From the NCBI GenBank assembly GCA_905221605.1, contig CAJNDS010001147.1, positions 743,713 through 807,712 on the forward strand: a DNA stretch of 64,000 bases, in the 5' to 3' direction. The stretch is from Symbiodinium natans. Its lineage: Eukaryota; Sar; Dinophyceae; Suessiales; Symbiodiniaceae. Of this stretch, positions 31,101 through 40,534 are shown piece after piece. The position numbers and the translations under genes were made by a program. Each line of letters starts with the position of its first letter. Positions within the stretch are counted from its first letter, which is position 1. Below the pieces are notes generated by a model. The model did no database searches. It saw only the letters and a list, made by a program, of their open reading frames with translations, and was not told the origin of the DNA.

Positions 31101-31361
31101 TTGGACCCCCCAGCCCAGTCTCGGCTCACTCGCTTTGTGGCTTCACTTAAGACTTTAAGAGGTACAGACGACTATTTCATGACGAGTGGCTTTTGCATCG
31201 ACGTTGGGCTCTACGACGTGGTGACAGGAGACTCTGCCCCCCGAGAAATGCAGGGGAAATCTGGAGCAATGCATCTCGATGCATCTCGATGCATCTCGCA
31301 CTGGCACTTTGAAGGCATCACTCAGATACAAGACACTTGTGTGTATCGGTGTTCAAGTTAG
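31101..31361 (+). CDS. Candidate exon, unknown
   Basis: Reads SRLTRFVASLKTLRGTDDYF, then GFCIDVGLYDVVTG and a His/Trp-containing tail. Coding-like composition over 80 codons. A 10-bp unit GATGCATCTC is triplicated at 31266-31297 without breaking the frame. Confidence 0.4.
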   Translation: MDPPAQSRLTRFVASLKTLRGTDDYFMTSGFCIDVGLYDVVTGDSAPREMQGKSGAMHLDASRCISHWHFEGITQIQDTCVYRCSS

Positions 31362-31433
31362 AGACAGTTAGAGCTGCTGCGTCGCCAGCTTCGAGACAGC
31401 CGCTGTTCATGCTTTGTTTCGTCGCCCGTACAG

Positions 31434-31797
31434 GACGGCGCATCAAGACGTTCCGGAATTTGCACCAAAACTTTATCAATATTCTACGCCGCTTGGCACT
31501 ATTTGGAGCTGCGTGAGTAGCGCGAGATGCCGATTCAGAGCCTTAACCATTAAAACCCCAAACAAACAGAACTCAGGCTTTTCGCACCGAACGCACGTGC
31601 CTCAGAAGAAGGGCTGTTGGCAGGTTGCTGAGATGGGGGTAGAGTCCGAGCTTGGCGGTGAAAGCGCCTGAAGGCAACCTTTTTGCAGTGCCGGTGAATC
31701 TTGAAATTTGCGCTTCTCAGCTCTTTGCAAGACTCTGTTCGAATTGCCAGCAAATGCTAGCAATTTCAAATCAAAACTCCCAAAAAGGTGTTCAAGG
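31434..31797 (+). CDS. Two phase-compatible exons, unknown protein
   Basis: Exon 31434-31512 (after TACAG, before a consensus GTGAGT donor) reads RRIKTFRNLHQNFINILRRL and ALFG. Exon 31651-31797 joins in phase and reads LAVKAPEGNLFAVPVNLEIC and ASQLFARLCSNC before an AAAG/GT donor. Basic helix followed by a Cys-containing segment. No known domain. Confidence 0.45.
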
Positions 31798-31970
31798 GGA
31801 TCGAGTTATAGAGCTTCATGCAACGTTTTCAAACAAAGCCTTCAGGCCAATGTCACCTCTCAAGTGCCACATGTCTGTTTTTTTTTACAGTCGTATGTCA
31901 AGACTATGCTCTACCAGCCTCCTTGACATTGAACCTCCTTCCGCCCGTCTCAATATCCTGTCAGGGGAAG

Positions 31971-32130
31971 GGTTATCTTCTCCCAGCTGTTCAACGGCAT
32001 CCTCCCAGCTTTCACAGAAGCAGCAGTTGGTGATTTTGTGTCGCGCCGCCAAGTCCGCAGCTCTTTGCAACGGCGTCCTTCGATCACACCTGCAAGGCTG
32101 CGCAGGGCCGGGAGTCCTCAACCCAATTTT
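31971..32130 (+). CDS. Exon with strong splice sites, unknown
   Basis: 160 bp after an AAG acceptor and before GTGAGT. Reads VIFSQLFNGILPAFTEAAVG, then a basic Ser/Arg/Pro tail (RRQVRSSLQRRPSITPAR). Phase does not match the exon ending at 31797, so another exon may lie between. Confidence 0.45.
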
Positions 32131-32707
32131 GTGAGTCTTCGGGCCTTCAGGGGCCTTCTCTAGCGCTGTGCTCGCTTCATGCTGCAAGGCACTTGCACAG
32201 TCTTTTCTCAACCTAGGCTTCAGGACGGAGGGTAGGCTGCACTTCAACTTCGCATGTCTTCTTTTTTTTCGTTTGCATATCTAGACATGCACATGTGCAT
32301 GTGTCTTGATTGATGTAGTTATGTAAAGTCATATTTGTCGATATGTGTTGAGCTCCTTTTGTTTATTGCTCTAAAGAAAGCTCGAACGCTTTCGGGACAC
32401 CCGCCGTGTTGTTGAGTTACAGCTAACGATTCTTGAGATCAAGCCCGAAACCCGAAAGCCCACAGCAACAGCAGACTTAACGGCACAGTGGCCATGGTAT
32501 TCTTCCGAAAAAAATGTTTCACACCCTGGCTATCCCGACTTGACTGTTCAAACAACCGGGACCTCTGCGAGCGTCGCTCCCTCCCAACTCCCACTCACCT
32601 CACTAGATTCCAGGGTCCCCAAAAGAAAGATGTGCTGAGCCCACCGACTGGGTTCCCACTCTTGAGATTCCAGGAATACCGAGACATGACGCGCTTTGTG
32701 CCGACAG
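32131..32707. other. No firm gene
   Basis: Probably intron. The 85-codon + frame at 32488-32745 is weak. A GT/AT-rich patch with TGCACATGTGCA lies at 32287-32300. Confidence 0.35.
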
Positions 32708-33292
32708 GTCTGGGATCTTCGAGATCCCAATCTGAACGCGGATAAACCGGTTGCCTGCTGCAGCACGGACACGTTAAATGCGGCTTTGGCGGCACTTAGT
32801 TTACTGAACAAAAGTGCTCAGTTTAGTTGCTGCGCAAGTGACGCCCCAGAACCCCGATGGAACCCGCTGTATCGGCTCTAGAGCCCCGAAGCGATGCGGG
32901 TCGTCTTTCCTGTGCTCAGTGACTCAGACTGCCCTTCCAAAGAGCCCTCAAGCACATCAAACTCAGCCGCTGGCCCAGGTCATGTCGGCGACTTAGAAAC
33001 CGTCTGCGGAGCTTCGTGTTGAGAGCAGTAGAGTGTTGTCAGCTGCAGCTTGGCCTTTGGAGTCTGTAGGGTGCCTGTGAGTTCAGCACATCGCATGGTA
33101 CCCTGTCCAAACTCTGCAGAAGCTTGCACAAATCAGCAGAACCTTACACAAATCACAACAAACACCAATTGTTGCAACACCTTGGCAGAAAGCACGAAAT
33201 GGCAAGAGCTCAATGGCATCAGGTGCTGCTTCTCACCAGACGACTCTCGGCTGCTGGTCTCCGGCGTCGACGAGGCTCGAAGTCGAACATGA
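32708..33292 (+). CDS. WD40-repeat-like exons
   Basis: The exon starting 32708 reads VWDLRDPNLN and then KPVACCSTDTLNAALAALS. The exon at about 33200-33285 reads GIRCCFSPDDSRLLVSGVDE, the classic inner strand of a WD40 blade (C-FSPD-S-LLVSG-D), and VWDL fits the Trp-Asp end of a blade. Two partial blades only; the rest of the propeller was not found. WD40 proteins are scaffolds; no specific partner can be named. Confidence 0.4.
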
Positions 33293-33419
33293 CAAAGCCC
33301 CAAGAGTTCAAGCGGAGTGTCTTTGAGAAGCGGTGATTCCTTAAAAAGCGAGGACGACGCAAAAGCACATTGCTTTTCGAAGGTTTCGCCCAATCAGGCT
33401 CCCTACAGCAGCCTTACAT

Positions 33420-33734
33420 TTGTTTTGCAAGACCGGGGGGGAGCTCAAGTCTTGCATAACCATTCAAGCTTGGCTTTTTCATGAACTGCGCAAGACTGCG
33501 CGCACTCTCACATTTCAATACCCTCAAGGGTCTCTACACCCAGTCTCTACAAACAGACTACCCTCCCCATTTTCCCTGAAACAAATCGGGGGGGTGCGCT
33601 GGCTGCTGAGCAGGCACTACGACAGTTTGATTTGCGAGAGCGTGGACCAGGCCCCGCACTTGGTGTGCAAAAGTGACTCTCCGAGAGCAAGGAGAGCGCC
33701 GAGAGGAGAGAGAGCCATAATGTTTAGGGTTTAG
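33420..33734 (+). CDS. 104-codon ORF ending at a telomere-like array
   Basis: The last third reads SLICESVDQAPHLVCKSDSP and a basic Ser/Arg/Glu tail, then runs into the TTTAGGG array at 33722. If real, the exon ends near 33720 with its donor at the array edge. Confidence 0.3.
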   Translation: MFCKTGGELKSCITIQAWLFHELRKTARTLTFQYPQGSLHPVSTNRLPSPFSLKQIGGVRWLLSRHYDSLICESVDQAPHLVCKSDSPRARRAPRGERAIMFRV

Positions 33735-33780
33735 GGTTTAGGGTTTCAGGTTTAGGGTTTAGGGTTTAGGGTTTAGGGGA
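33721..33780. repeat. TTTAGGG telomere-like array
   Basis: Eight units, one with an inserted CAGG. TTTAGGG is on the + strand. Confidence 0.95.
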
Positions 33781-33787
33781 GTTTAGT

Positions 33788-34270
33788 TTGAGATTGTTGT
33801 CTTATATTAGTGCTGGGTTATATTATATTTTTGATATCCTCGTCATGAATCTTCACATTCGTATTATGAATACTAATGCTATTGACATATGTGATTTGGG
33901 AGGCTATAAGGGGAGCGCCCTTCCTTCTTGCATTTTGAAGAGTTTCTTAGAGGAGGAATGGTATCTGCAAGTGTGTGCCAATTGGAAGCTTCCGAGGCTC
34001 AAAGTTCCCCGTGCCGGCCCTCGGAAGCGCCTGGGCATTTTTCTGAGCTCCCTTTTCTCTGTGTTTTATAACATCTCCATGTTTTCAGAGTTCGTTAGTG
34101 CCTTCATAGCCGGAAAATATGTGGTTGTCCTGCAAAGGTGTAGAGGAAGGATTCGTATGATCTCGCCCGCACGCCTTTCGCAGCAAACCGCCGTTTTTGC
34201 ATCGTTCGGTTGCACGTTTGTCTTGGCAGTTTCGCGAGGTAGAATAACGGCTTGGAACTCACACACATAG
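33788..34270 (+). CDS. 160-codon ORF, doubtful
   Basis: Hydrophobic patches (LLSYISAGLYYIFDILVM; FLSSLFSVFYNI) might be membrane helices, but the 5' part is AT-rich, so openness is expected by chance. No motif. Confidence 0.15.
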   Translation: MRLLSYISAGLYYIFDILVMNLHIRIMNTNAIDICDLGGYKGSALPSCILKSFLEEEWYLQVCANWKLPRLKVPRAGPRKRLGIFLSSLFSVFYNISMFSEFVSAFIAGKYVVVLQRCRGRIRMISPARLSQQTAVFASFGCTFVLAVSRGRITAWNSHT

Positions 34271-34524
34271 ATCCAGGGAGACTCGTTGCTGTTGCTCAAC
34301 GATTGTGGCATCTTCCTTTCACAGTAGTGACAGTAGAGGAATGGGTGTGTTGTGTTTGTTTAAGGGCTGCTGCGTGATGACTTCTTGGAAACATCAACGT
34401 TCTGGCATGTCTTTGCTTGGCTTGCTGACGGTTGTTAGTCGCAGCAGCTGCGTGGCGGTGAGGTTCTATCAACTACCGCCGCTCCCTGTATGCCGCTGGG
34501 GGCGAAGTGGTGCGCCTCTCTGAG
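34271..34524. other. No firm gene
   Basis: A 72-codon + frame ends VAVRFYQLPPLPVCRWG; possibly an exon near 34450-34500. Confidence 0.3.
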
Positions 34525-34627
34525 AAACCCCCCCTTCCTTCCCGAGCGTTACGTGGTTCTCCAAGAAGCCACTGGCCGCTTCAGCAGTTTGAGTAAAGAC
34601 TTGAGGCCGTTCGCGGCAGCCTGTTAG
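34525..34627 (+). CDS. Candidate terminal exon, unknown
   Basis: After a GAG acceptor, reads FLPERYVVLQEATGRFSSLS and KDLRPFAAAC to TAG at 34625. Composition strongly coding-like. Could close the WD40-like gene; unproven. Confidence 0.4.
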
Positions 34628-35636
34628 ATTGGAGTGATTGCTGTAGCGTAGGGGTTTGATCGAGTGAGAGAAGCTGCGTGCAGGTGGCGACAGTCGCTAC
34701 CAACGAAAGCCCCGCGGATGCAGCGTGTCGAATTTTTTTTGGGTCTTGCATTCAGGAATTGATGCACGCAAGCAGGCAGAGCCCAGAAGCATGAACATGG
34801 TCCGCCAGCAAAGAAGGAAGACTTCTAAGAAGGGATCGCAATGGACCGACGTATTGTAATGGAGCGAATTGTCCAACAACGATGGTCTTGTGAACATCAA
34901 ACGATGCACGCTCAGCCGTACTCATCTCTAATAAAAGGCGTTTCTTAGGTTTTCTCTGCCGTGTTTCCTTCAGACGTCAGAGTTCCACGATATGTAGGTC
35001 CATGCAAGTACCGTTTGTTCTGTCATGTGTTCCTCCGTTCCTATGGCAGTTGCTGTCCCAAGGCTTGCTGCGACTGTACGATGCGGCCGCGCCACATAGG
35101 CTCCCAAACCCGTGCTCGGTTTGCTTCATGACTTCATGCTGAAGGCACACGGCACGTTTACCTTCGGATCCCCGAGTCATGCAAAGTCCTTCCCCCGTGA
35201 GGAGCCTGGGAGTGATCGACTTCAGGTGCGGATCGACATACGAACAGCGATTGCCTCGTAGATCTCAGATTGATTTCCTTTACAAATGCTGAGGATCAAC
35301 CTGCATGGTTTACGTTTGCGAGACACGACGAGCCTTTTTTGTTTGACTTGCGATTGGAATTTGGTGCTTGCAGGTTGACCGTTCACCTGGGGTAAACTGG
35401 GGTTATGTCTTGGCGGAGACGAGGTTGTTGGCAACATCTCACGCACGAAGCTCTAGATGGACGTATACCCAGCACCAGCATGTGCTGCACATATGCTCTC
35501 ATATATACAGATATACACCTTGGAGACGACGTGCATTGCTATGCCGAGCGCAAGAGCAAGACAAAGGATGCAAGAAGACACAATGGCAAACCATCTCCTA
35601 GAATGAAACATTCAGTCAACATGTATTCAAAATCTT
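34628..35636. other. No firm gene
   Basis: Short frames on both strands only. A 168-codon + frame from 35405 is Ser/Thr/Lys-rich and overlaps a better frame from 35637. Confidence 0.35.
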
Positions 35637-35894
35637 GTGTTCCCCGCTCCAAAATACCGGGCGGCAGGCAAACCAAAAGTTCCAAATTCAGAGGCTTCAC
35701 GAGGCGTGCTGCTTCGTCTTGCCAATCTGCTCTCCAGGAACATGCTTCTCAAGCAGAACCACCGGCATCTTGCGCAAAGCACAGGCGCAACAGCGAGAGC
35801 TGTGCTCTGTGCACTGACTTTAAAGCAGCTCCAATTTGGAGACTCCAGCGTGCATCACTTCCTGAAGTGTTCTGTCTGGAGAGCGGAGGGATGA
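35637..35894 (+). CDS. Candidate exon, unknown
   Basis: Reads EASRGVLLRLANLLSRNMLL, then ATARAVLCALTLKQLQFGDS. Helical and leucine-rich. No family recognised. Two other + frames are open across it. Confidence 0.3.
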   Translation: MFPAPKYRAAGKPKVPNSEASRGVLLRLANLLSRNMLLKQNHRHLAQSTGATARAVLCALTLKQLQFGDSSVHHFLKCSVWRAEG

Positions 35895-36867
35895 AAGAGA
35901 GAATGGGATAATGAGGGGAGCAGGGAAAGTGGTTGGAGGGGAGGGACCAGAGAAAAAAGGGGAGTTGGAGTTGTTTTTTTTTTTTGTTTTTTTGCGTCGC
36001 TTTTTTCCAGGCCAGGGCTGCTTCTTTCCCTGGGCATCGAGGCCTTGGCTCCGAGCGTTGCTTTCGTTGCAGTCTTACATGAGAGTTTCTGAAGATCAGG
36101 GGACCCCTTACAAAAAAATCCCCCAAAAAAGGAAGGATTCCCCTTATACTAAGGGCCCAATGCGGTATCCGGATTTTCGGAAGCCCCCAAAGTATGAATG
36201 GAGCGCCCTCTTCACCAAGAAGGCGTTGGTGCCGAGAGTCATGCGAGAGCTAGCTCTCGCAGTGCTGCTCATCTCGTCACCCCAACTCCCCCTCTTTCTC
36301 CCCCTCTTTCTGCTAATCACTCTGCTCTCAGCGGACCACTGCAGGCGCGCGACATCACACGACACTTTTCAGAATGTGCTTCACCTCTCTGTTCCAGGTC
36401 GTCACGGTGGAGTGCACTGTCACTTGTTGGCAGCTCTTCATGTGAGGACCTGTCGTATGGAAACTGTATTCGAAAGACGGTGACTCACTGGGCAGTGGTC
36501 TGTAGCAACCACGCTGCGTTCTCATGTGCTCGGAGCTGGTTCAGGAGCCACGTGTAAACCTCGACCAAGCGCCCCGCGTGGAGTACCTGCAGTCCCTGAG
36601 GCCTTAAGGTATATATATATATATAGAAGTGAGTTTTTGTTACAACGATCTCTTCGTTTTCTCTCATCTCTTAGAAGCACCTCGGTTTGAAGGTGTCATC
36701 CTGGGGAGCCTTCCATCTTGGGCGCCCTGGCTGCTGCTTCCGAGCCAAGTCCAGAGGCCGGGGCGGGTTCTGACAAACTGCAGCTTGAGTCCATTTTTTC
36801 GCATCCACTGTTGAATAAAACAGACCCTCCAGTGGGAGAAAAAAGCGTGCTGCCCTGTGCTTGCAGG
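35895..36867. other. No firm gene; A/T runs and a MITE-like element
   Basis: A T-rich run lies at about 35974-36006 and a TA run at 36610-36625. The 190-codon + frame (35911-36483) crosses the T run and a MITE-like element, so it is not accepted. Confidence 0.4.
36098..36188. mobile_element. MITE-like element, family A copy 3 (diverged)
   Basis: On the minus strand it begins GGGGGCTTCCGAAAAT and carries CCCTTAGTATAAGGGGA, matching the end and core of copies at 8957 and 16435. The other end is worn. Confidence 0.45.
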
Positions 36868-36912
36868 CCTACGTGGCAGCCATCCACTTGGAGGAGCACC
36901 ACAAAAACGTGA
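36868..36912 (+). CDS. Candidate short exon, unknown
   Basis: After TTGCAG, reads AYVAAIHLEEHHKN and meets GTGACA, either a donor or, read on, Val-Thr-stop. Clean amphipathic helix. Unknown gene. Confidence 0.35.
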   Translation, partial: PTWQPSTWRSTTKT

Positions 36913-37436
36913 CATGACAGTTCGGACCCATCGAGCCAAAAAATGCATGACGAGTCGCCTAAGCCAAGGCAAACTGGCCTTCGCATGTATGAGCTCAGGC
37001 TGTGCGTTGGCCAAATCCAGATGTCGAACGCCCATACAGCTTCAAGCAATCCTGGCAGGAGAATCCCTGTGTGCCTGGTGAGGGCTTTCATTGATGCATG
37101 AGGATCTCCGGCTGACATACCTCTCTTAAGGTTCCGTCTGAAAAGTCCAGTCTGGCAGCTTGTATCAGCTTAGATCAGCTTCTCAGCTTCTCCACAGACA
37201 TCTCGCAGGGTTTTGTAGAGCAGTGGCGGCCCATTTCTGTCGCCGTCATTGACAAGGGAGATCGTCAAGTCACGTGCCGGAGCGAAACCAGGGCCTGGTG
37301 GCAATCCAAGCCGTCCAGGGGGCTTCAGACAGGCTCAGAGGTGAGTGGCGAGTTCATTTGCAGGCTAAGAGTGTGAGCGTATGTTACATCAGGTTCACAT
37401 TGGGCCCTGGAGCGTTTCGCAACTTCAATATTCGAC
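36913..37436. other. No firm gene
   Basis: Nothing recognised. Confidence 0.4.
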
Positions 37437-37619
37437 TTGTTCCATGAGCAGGCCGTTATCGTTGACGGTCGCCGAATTGATTTAATCAAGTGCAAAGGGA
37501 TGATCCATGTTAAGCCTGACAGCAGCATGTGTTTTGTGAGCCTTCCGCAATTGACAGCATGGCGCCACTTGCTCTTATACGGCTTGCGGGCCAGTAGCAC
37601 CCCAATAGCGAAGTGGTGA
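37437..37619 (+). CDS. Candidate exon, unknown
   Basis: Reads HEQAVIVDGRRIDLIKCKGM and continues open to TGA. The first 20 codons are the most protein-like. No family recognised. Confidence 0.3.
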   Translation: MFHEQAVIVDGRRIDLIKCKGMIHVKPDSSMCFVSLPQLTAWRHLLLYGLRASSTPIAKW

Positions 37620-37633
37620 AGTCTGGGTGAAGC

Positions 37634-37696
37634 CTAAACCCTAAACCCTAAACCCTAAACCCTAAACCCTAAACCCTAAACCCTAAACCCTAAACC
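37634..37696. repeat. CCCTAAA telomere-like array
   Basis: Nine perfect units on the + strand, ending 20 bases before the ORF at 37716. Confidence 0.95.
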
Positions 37697-37715
37697 GTTG
37701 TGACGAGTTGGCGAC

Positions 37716-38111
37716 ATGATCATCTCTGGGATCGATTTTGGGCAGTATGCATCCTCACCGGAGCTGCGACAAGCGTTGCCCTGCCATGTGTGGAGCACAG
37801 TGACCTCAGGGACCTCCTGCTGTTTCTGTAGTGTAGTCCAAGCGCGGTTCTTCCTTCTTCAAACAGTTTTTTTATGTCCGTCATGGCAGGCCTCCGACAA
37901 AGAGGGATCCGAGTACTCCGAGACATTCCCCGCTAAGATGCCTCAAATGATTCCTGTATGTGTCGGCTGCTTTTCAGACACATTCTACTTCATGAAGGCA
38001 AAAAGACAACATGAGCCATTCTTTGTGGGGAATGTCTTCCGGAGAAGTGATTTTGTGGCCTTCGACGACCAACACAGTTTGCCTGGCATCTCCAGACTTT
38101 CTTTTGCGTAG
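37716..38111 (+). CDS. 131-codon ORF, unknown
   Basis: Starts MIISGIDFGQYASSPELRQA just after a telomere-like array. The C-terminal third (FVGNVFRRSDFVAFDDQHSL) is also protein-like; the middle is Cys/Phe-rich and may be intron. No domain recognised. Confidence 0.35.
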   Translation: MIISGIDFGQYASSPELRQALPCHVWSTVTSGTSCCFCSVVQARFFLLQTVFLCPSWQASDKEGSEYSETFPAKMPQMIPVCVGCFSDTFYFMKAKRQHEPFFVGNVFRRSDFVAFDDQHSLPGISRLSFA

Positions 38112-38395
38112 TCCAGCAGCTGCGCAAGGCAAGGGCTTGAGGCTTGGGTGGTTCTGACCTGCAAAAAGTCACATATGCTATGTTGCCAAAGTCTGTGACG
38201 TCCAAGCACTCGCGTTGGTGCGCGAGCATGCCTCCAAAGCCACATCTACATGGGCTTAAAGATCTGTAGCGGGGCAGCAGCCCAAGAAGAGAAGGATGCT
38301 TGACTCGTTGGCTTTGTGGGCGACTCGTCTGACTCAAGTTCCAGCACCCGATTTCTGGTGCTTTCTTTGATCGAGCTGCCGACAAGTTTGACTGT
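38112..38395. other. No gene seen
   Basis: Nothing recognised. Confidence 0.4.
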
Positions 38396-38686
38396 TTGAC
38401 AGCCTCCCCGAGTCCGCAGGTCGGATTCGACTCACAGGTGGTTGGGATGTGGGAAAGTCCATCCTGTGCGCGTTCTCAGATTCAGATTCCAAGCCGAAGG
38501 CTGAGCGTTCCCACACGAGCTTCGAAACAAGAGCTTGGGGTGCCGAGCTGTTCGCAGCCTTCTGTTTTGACCCAGTGCAAGTCGGGAGTTACGCTTCGCC
38601 GAGTTAAGTTTAGATCAAGGCCGAGCAGAAAGTCAAGGCAATTGATCGGTAATCCACGGGGTTTTCGTTGTTTTTGCAGCACATGA
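38396..38686 (+). CDS. 96-codon ORF, doubtful
   Basis: Polar, Ser/Arg-rich, no motif. Could be chance. Confidence 0.15.
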   Translation: MTASPSPQVGFDSQVVGMWESPSCARSQIQIPSRRLSVPTRASKQELGVPSCSQPSVLTQCKSGVTLRRVKFRSRPSRKSRQLIGNPRGFRCFCST

Positions 38687-38932
38687 GGCTCAGTTGCTAC
38701 ATGTGTGTGTATGCGTTTCTTTCTATGCCTTTCGCTGCAAGCCCCGGCCCCAGCCAGCTTCGTAGGAAAAAGATGTAGCAGCGTTAGTGAGCCTTACAGG
38801 GTTTAGTTTGCGAAGCTAAGGTTTTACGAGCAGACATTTCCGGAATGCAATGAAATTAGGAATCTCCCACATCTTTGCCCGCAAGAGCGTAGATGCGTTC
38901 TTTGCACAGCAGGTGAGAAAAGGTTTAAGCAA

Positions 38933-39640
38933 ATGTCCCGAGACATCCGCGAGCATGCAGGCAAGAGCCTTTTGGAGAGGTTCTTGCCCCAGGTTTCCAA
39001 AGGCAAGCACAAGATGGGATGTGCGGGCGTCCTCGTGACTCCGGCTCTGCTAGACAGCACCAGTGGAGAGACTTGGGACACCATCGTGAAGGAAAACTCA
39101 TGGCTGCAGACGACCAAACTTGTGGCAAAGGTTGATGAGTTCAAGCATCGTGGCAAGGCGGGACGAACCGCCATGTGCAAGGAAGAACAGGTGGAGCATG
39201 TCACAGGTCAGCTCATTTCTTGATCGAGCCCTTTGTGCCTCACAGGCAGGAGCACTACATCACTACATCAGCATGCTCTCTGGTCGCTGCGATGTTGAAA
39301 TCCTGTTCTAGCATCGATGTGGGCGATGTAGATGCAAAGGCAGAGAAGTTGCAACTCCCATTCGGCGACAATCTGACGGAGGCGATCGTGACAGAGAAGC
39401 TGCTGAGCAAGATACCGGCTGCCACGAGGGAAACCATGGCATCCCTCGTCCTGAGCCGGGTTCTACACAGACCTGCATTTCGCGTACCTGGAGATCAAGT
39501 CCTTGATCTTGCTGGATGACAACACCATCATCCCCATCGATATGGCGCCCAAGATGAACGAGACTGCGGAAATCCTGCTGGATTGGTCGCCTCCGCTCGG
39601 CGAGGCTCTTTGGCTCTGTCGCGGAATCCGGGTACCGTTT
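38933..39640 (+). pseudogene. ACLY: Frameshifted remnant of ATP-citrate lyase, N-terminal (ATP-grasp-like) part
   Basis: Pieces match the start of ATP-citrate lyase, which makes cytosolic acetyl-CoA from citrate: IREHAGKSLLERFLPQ and KENSWLQTTKLVAKVDEFKH in frame 2; FLIEPFVPHRQ in frame 1; HYISMLSGRCDVEILF in frame 3; IDVGDVDAKAEKLQLPFGDN in frame 1; and DLHFAYLEIKSLILLDDNTI, then IPIDMAPKMNETAEILL, in frame 2. The order is that of the family. Frame changes occur without room for introns: about 25 residues are missing near 39200, ACTACATC is duplicated at 39255, the conserved HEGG-type segment is lost near 39309, and a small shift lies near 39475. The CoA-binding and citrate-synthase-like parts are absent. 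A true gene with assembly errors is less likely, given the sizes. Confidence 0.65.
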
Positions 39641-39715
39641 AGTCCTGTTCAGTCACATACCGTTAGGAGCCTTTGTTCCAGGAACACCCAACAGAAACCC
39701 ATCATCGTGCCATTC

Positions 39716-39902
39716 GAGGAAAGTTTCGAAGAGTTTCAAGGAGTTTCTTTTTTTGATTTTTTACTAAGGGTTTTACTAATAATTTCAAGTTAAAGGGGGC
39801 TTGAGGGTCGGGGAAGTTTCGAGGAAAGTTTCGAGGAGGTTCAAGGAGTTTCTTTGTTTTGATTTTTACTAATGATTTCAAGTTACAGGGGGCTTGAGGG
39901 TG
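39716..39902. repeat. Imperfect tandem duplication, about 100 bp
   Basis: Both copies run GTTTCGA, TCAAGGAGTTTCTTT, TGATTT, TTTACTAA, ATTTCAAGTTA, GGGGGCTTGAGGGT; the first at about 39722-39808, the second at about 39816-39901. Confidence 0.75.
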
Positions 39903-39977
39903 TGGGTTTAGGGTTCAGGGTTCAGGGTTTAGGGTTTAGGGTTTAGGGTTTAGGGTTCAGGTTTAGGTTTAGGGTCA
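39903..39977. repeat. TTTAGGG/TTCAGGG telomere-like array
   Basis: About ten units, several TTCAGGG variants, directly after the duplication. Confidence 0.9.
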
Positions 39978-40181
39978 GGTAGTAGCATCCCAGGAACAAG
40001 CTATGGCTTCTAATGTCTAAAGCTCCGGCATCTGGCAAGTCGACTTCTCTACTGCAAGCGTATGGGAAATAAGCGTAGTAGTAATAGTAGGAAACCAGTC
40101 GTAGTAGCAAGACAAACACAGTTGCAAGTTTGCACACTCCGGGAGCTAAGGGTAAATGCAGCTACGACGTTTGACTCGCAG

Positions 40182-40468
40182 GTGTGACCAAGGAGGAGGG
40201 CATCCCGGACGGTGCTTGAGCCGAATTGTTGCGGTGCACATGCTCAGCAGTAATCGCTTTGAGACTGCATCTTGTCACTAGGAGACAACAGCACCCTTCA
40301 TCTGGTACTCTTAAGCGGCCCCCCTGACCAATCCTTTACCACATCGTAAACCTGTCAAAGAGGTGATTGGGCAATTCACAGTCCAGAGGTGCCCGCACTG
40401 CTAACATGTCAATATTGCGTCATGCCTCACAGTGGAGAACAGAAGCACGCCTACCGGAATCAGCAGCG

Positions 40469-40534
<66 letters not shown>

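Noticed and set aside
35911-36483. 190-codon + strand ORF
   Set aside because: Crosses a T run and the family A element; no consistent protein-like composition.
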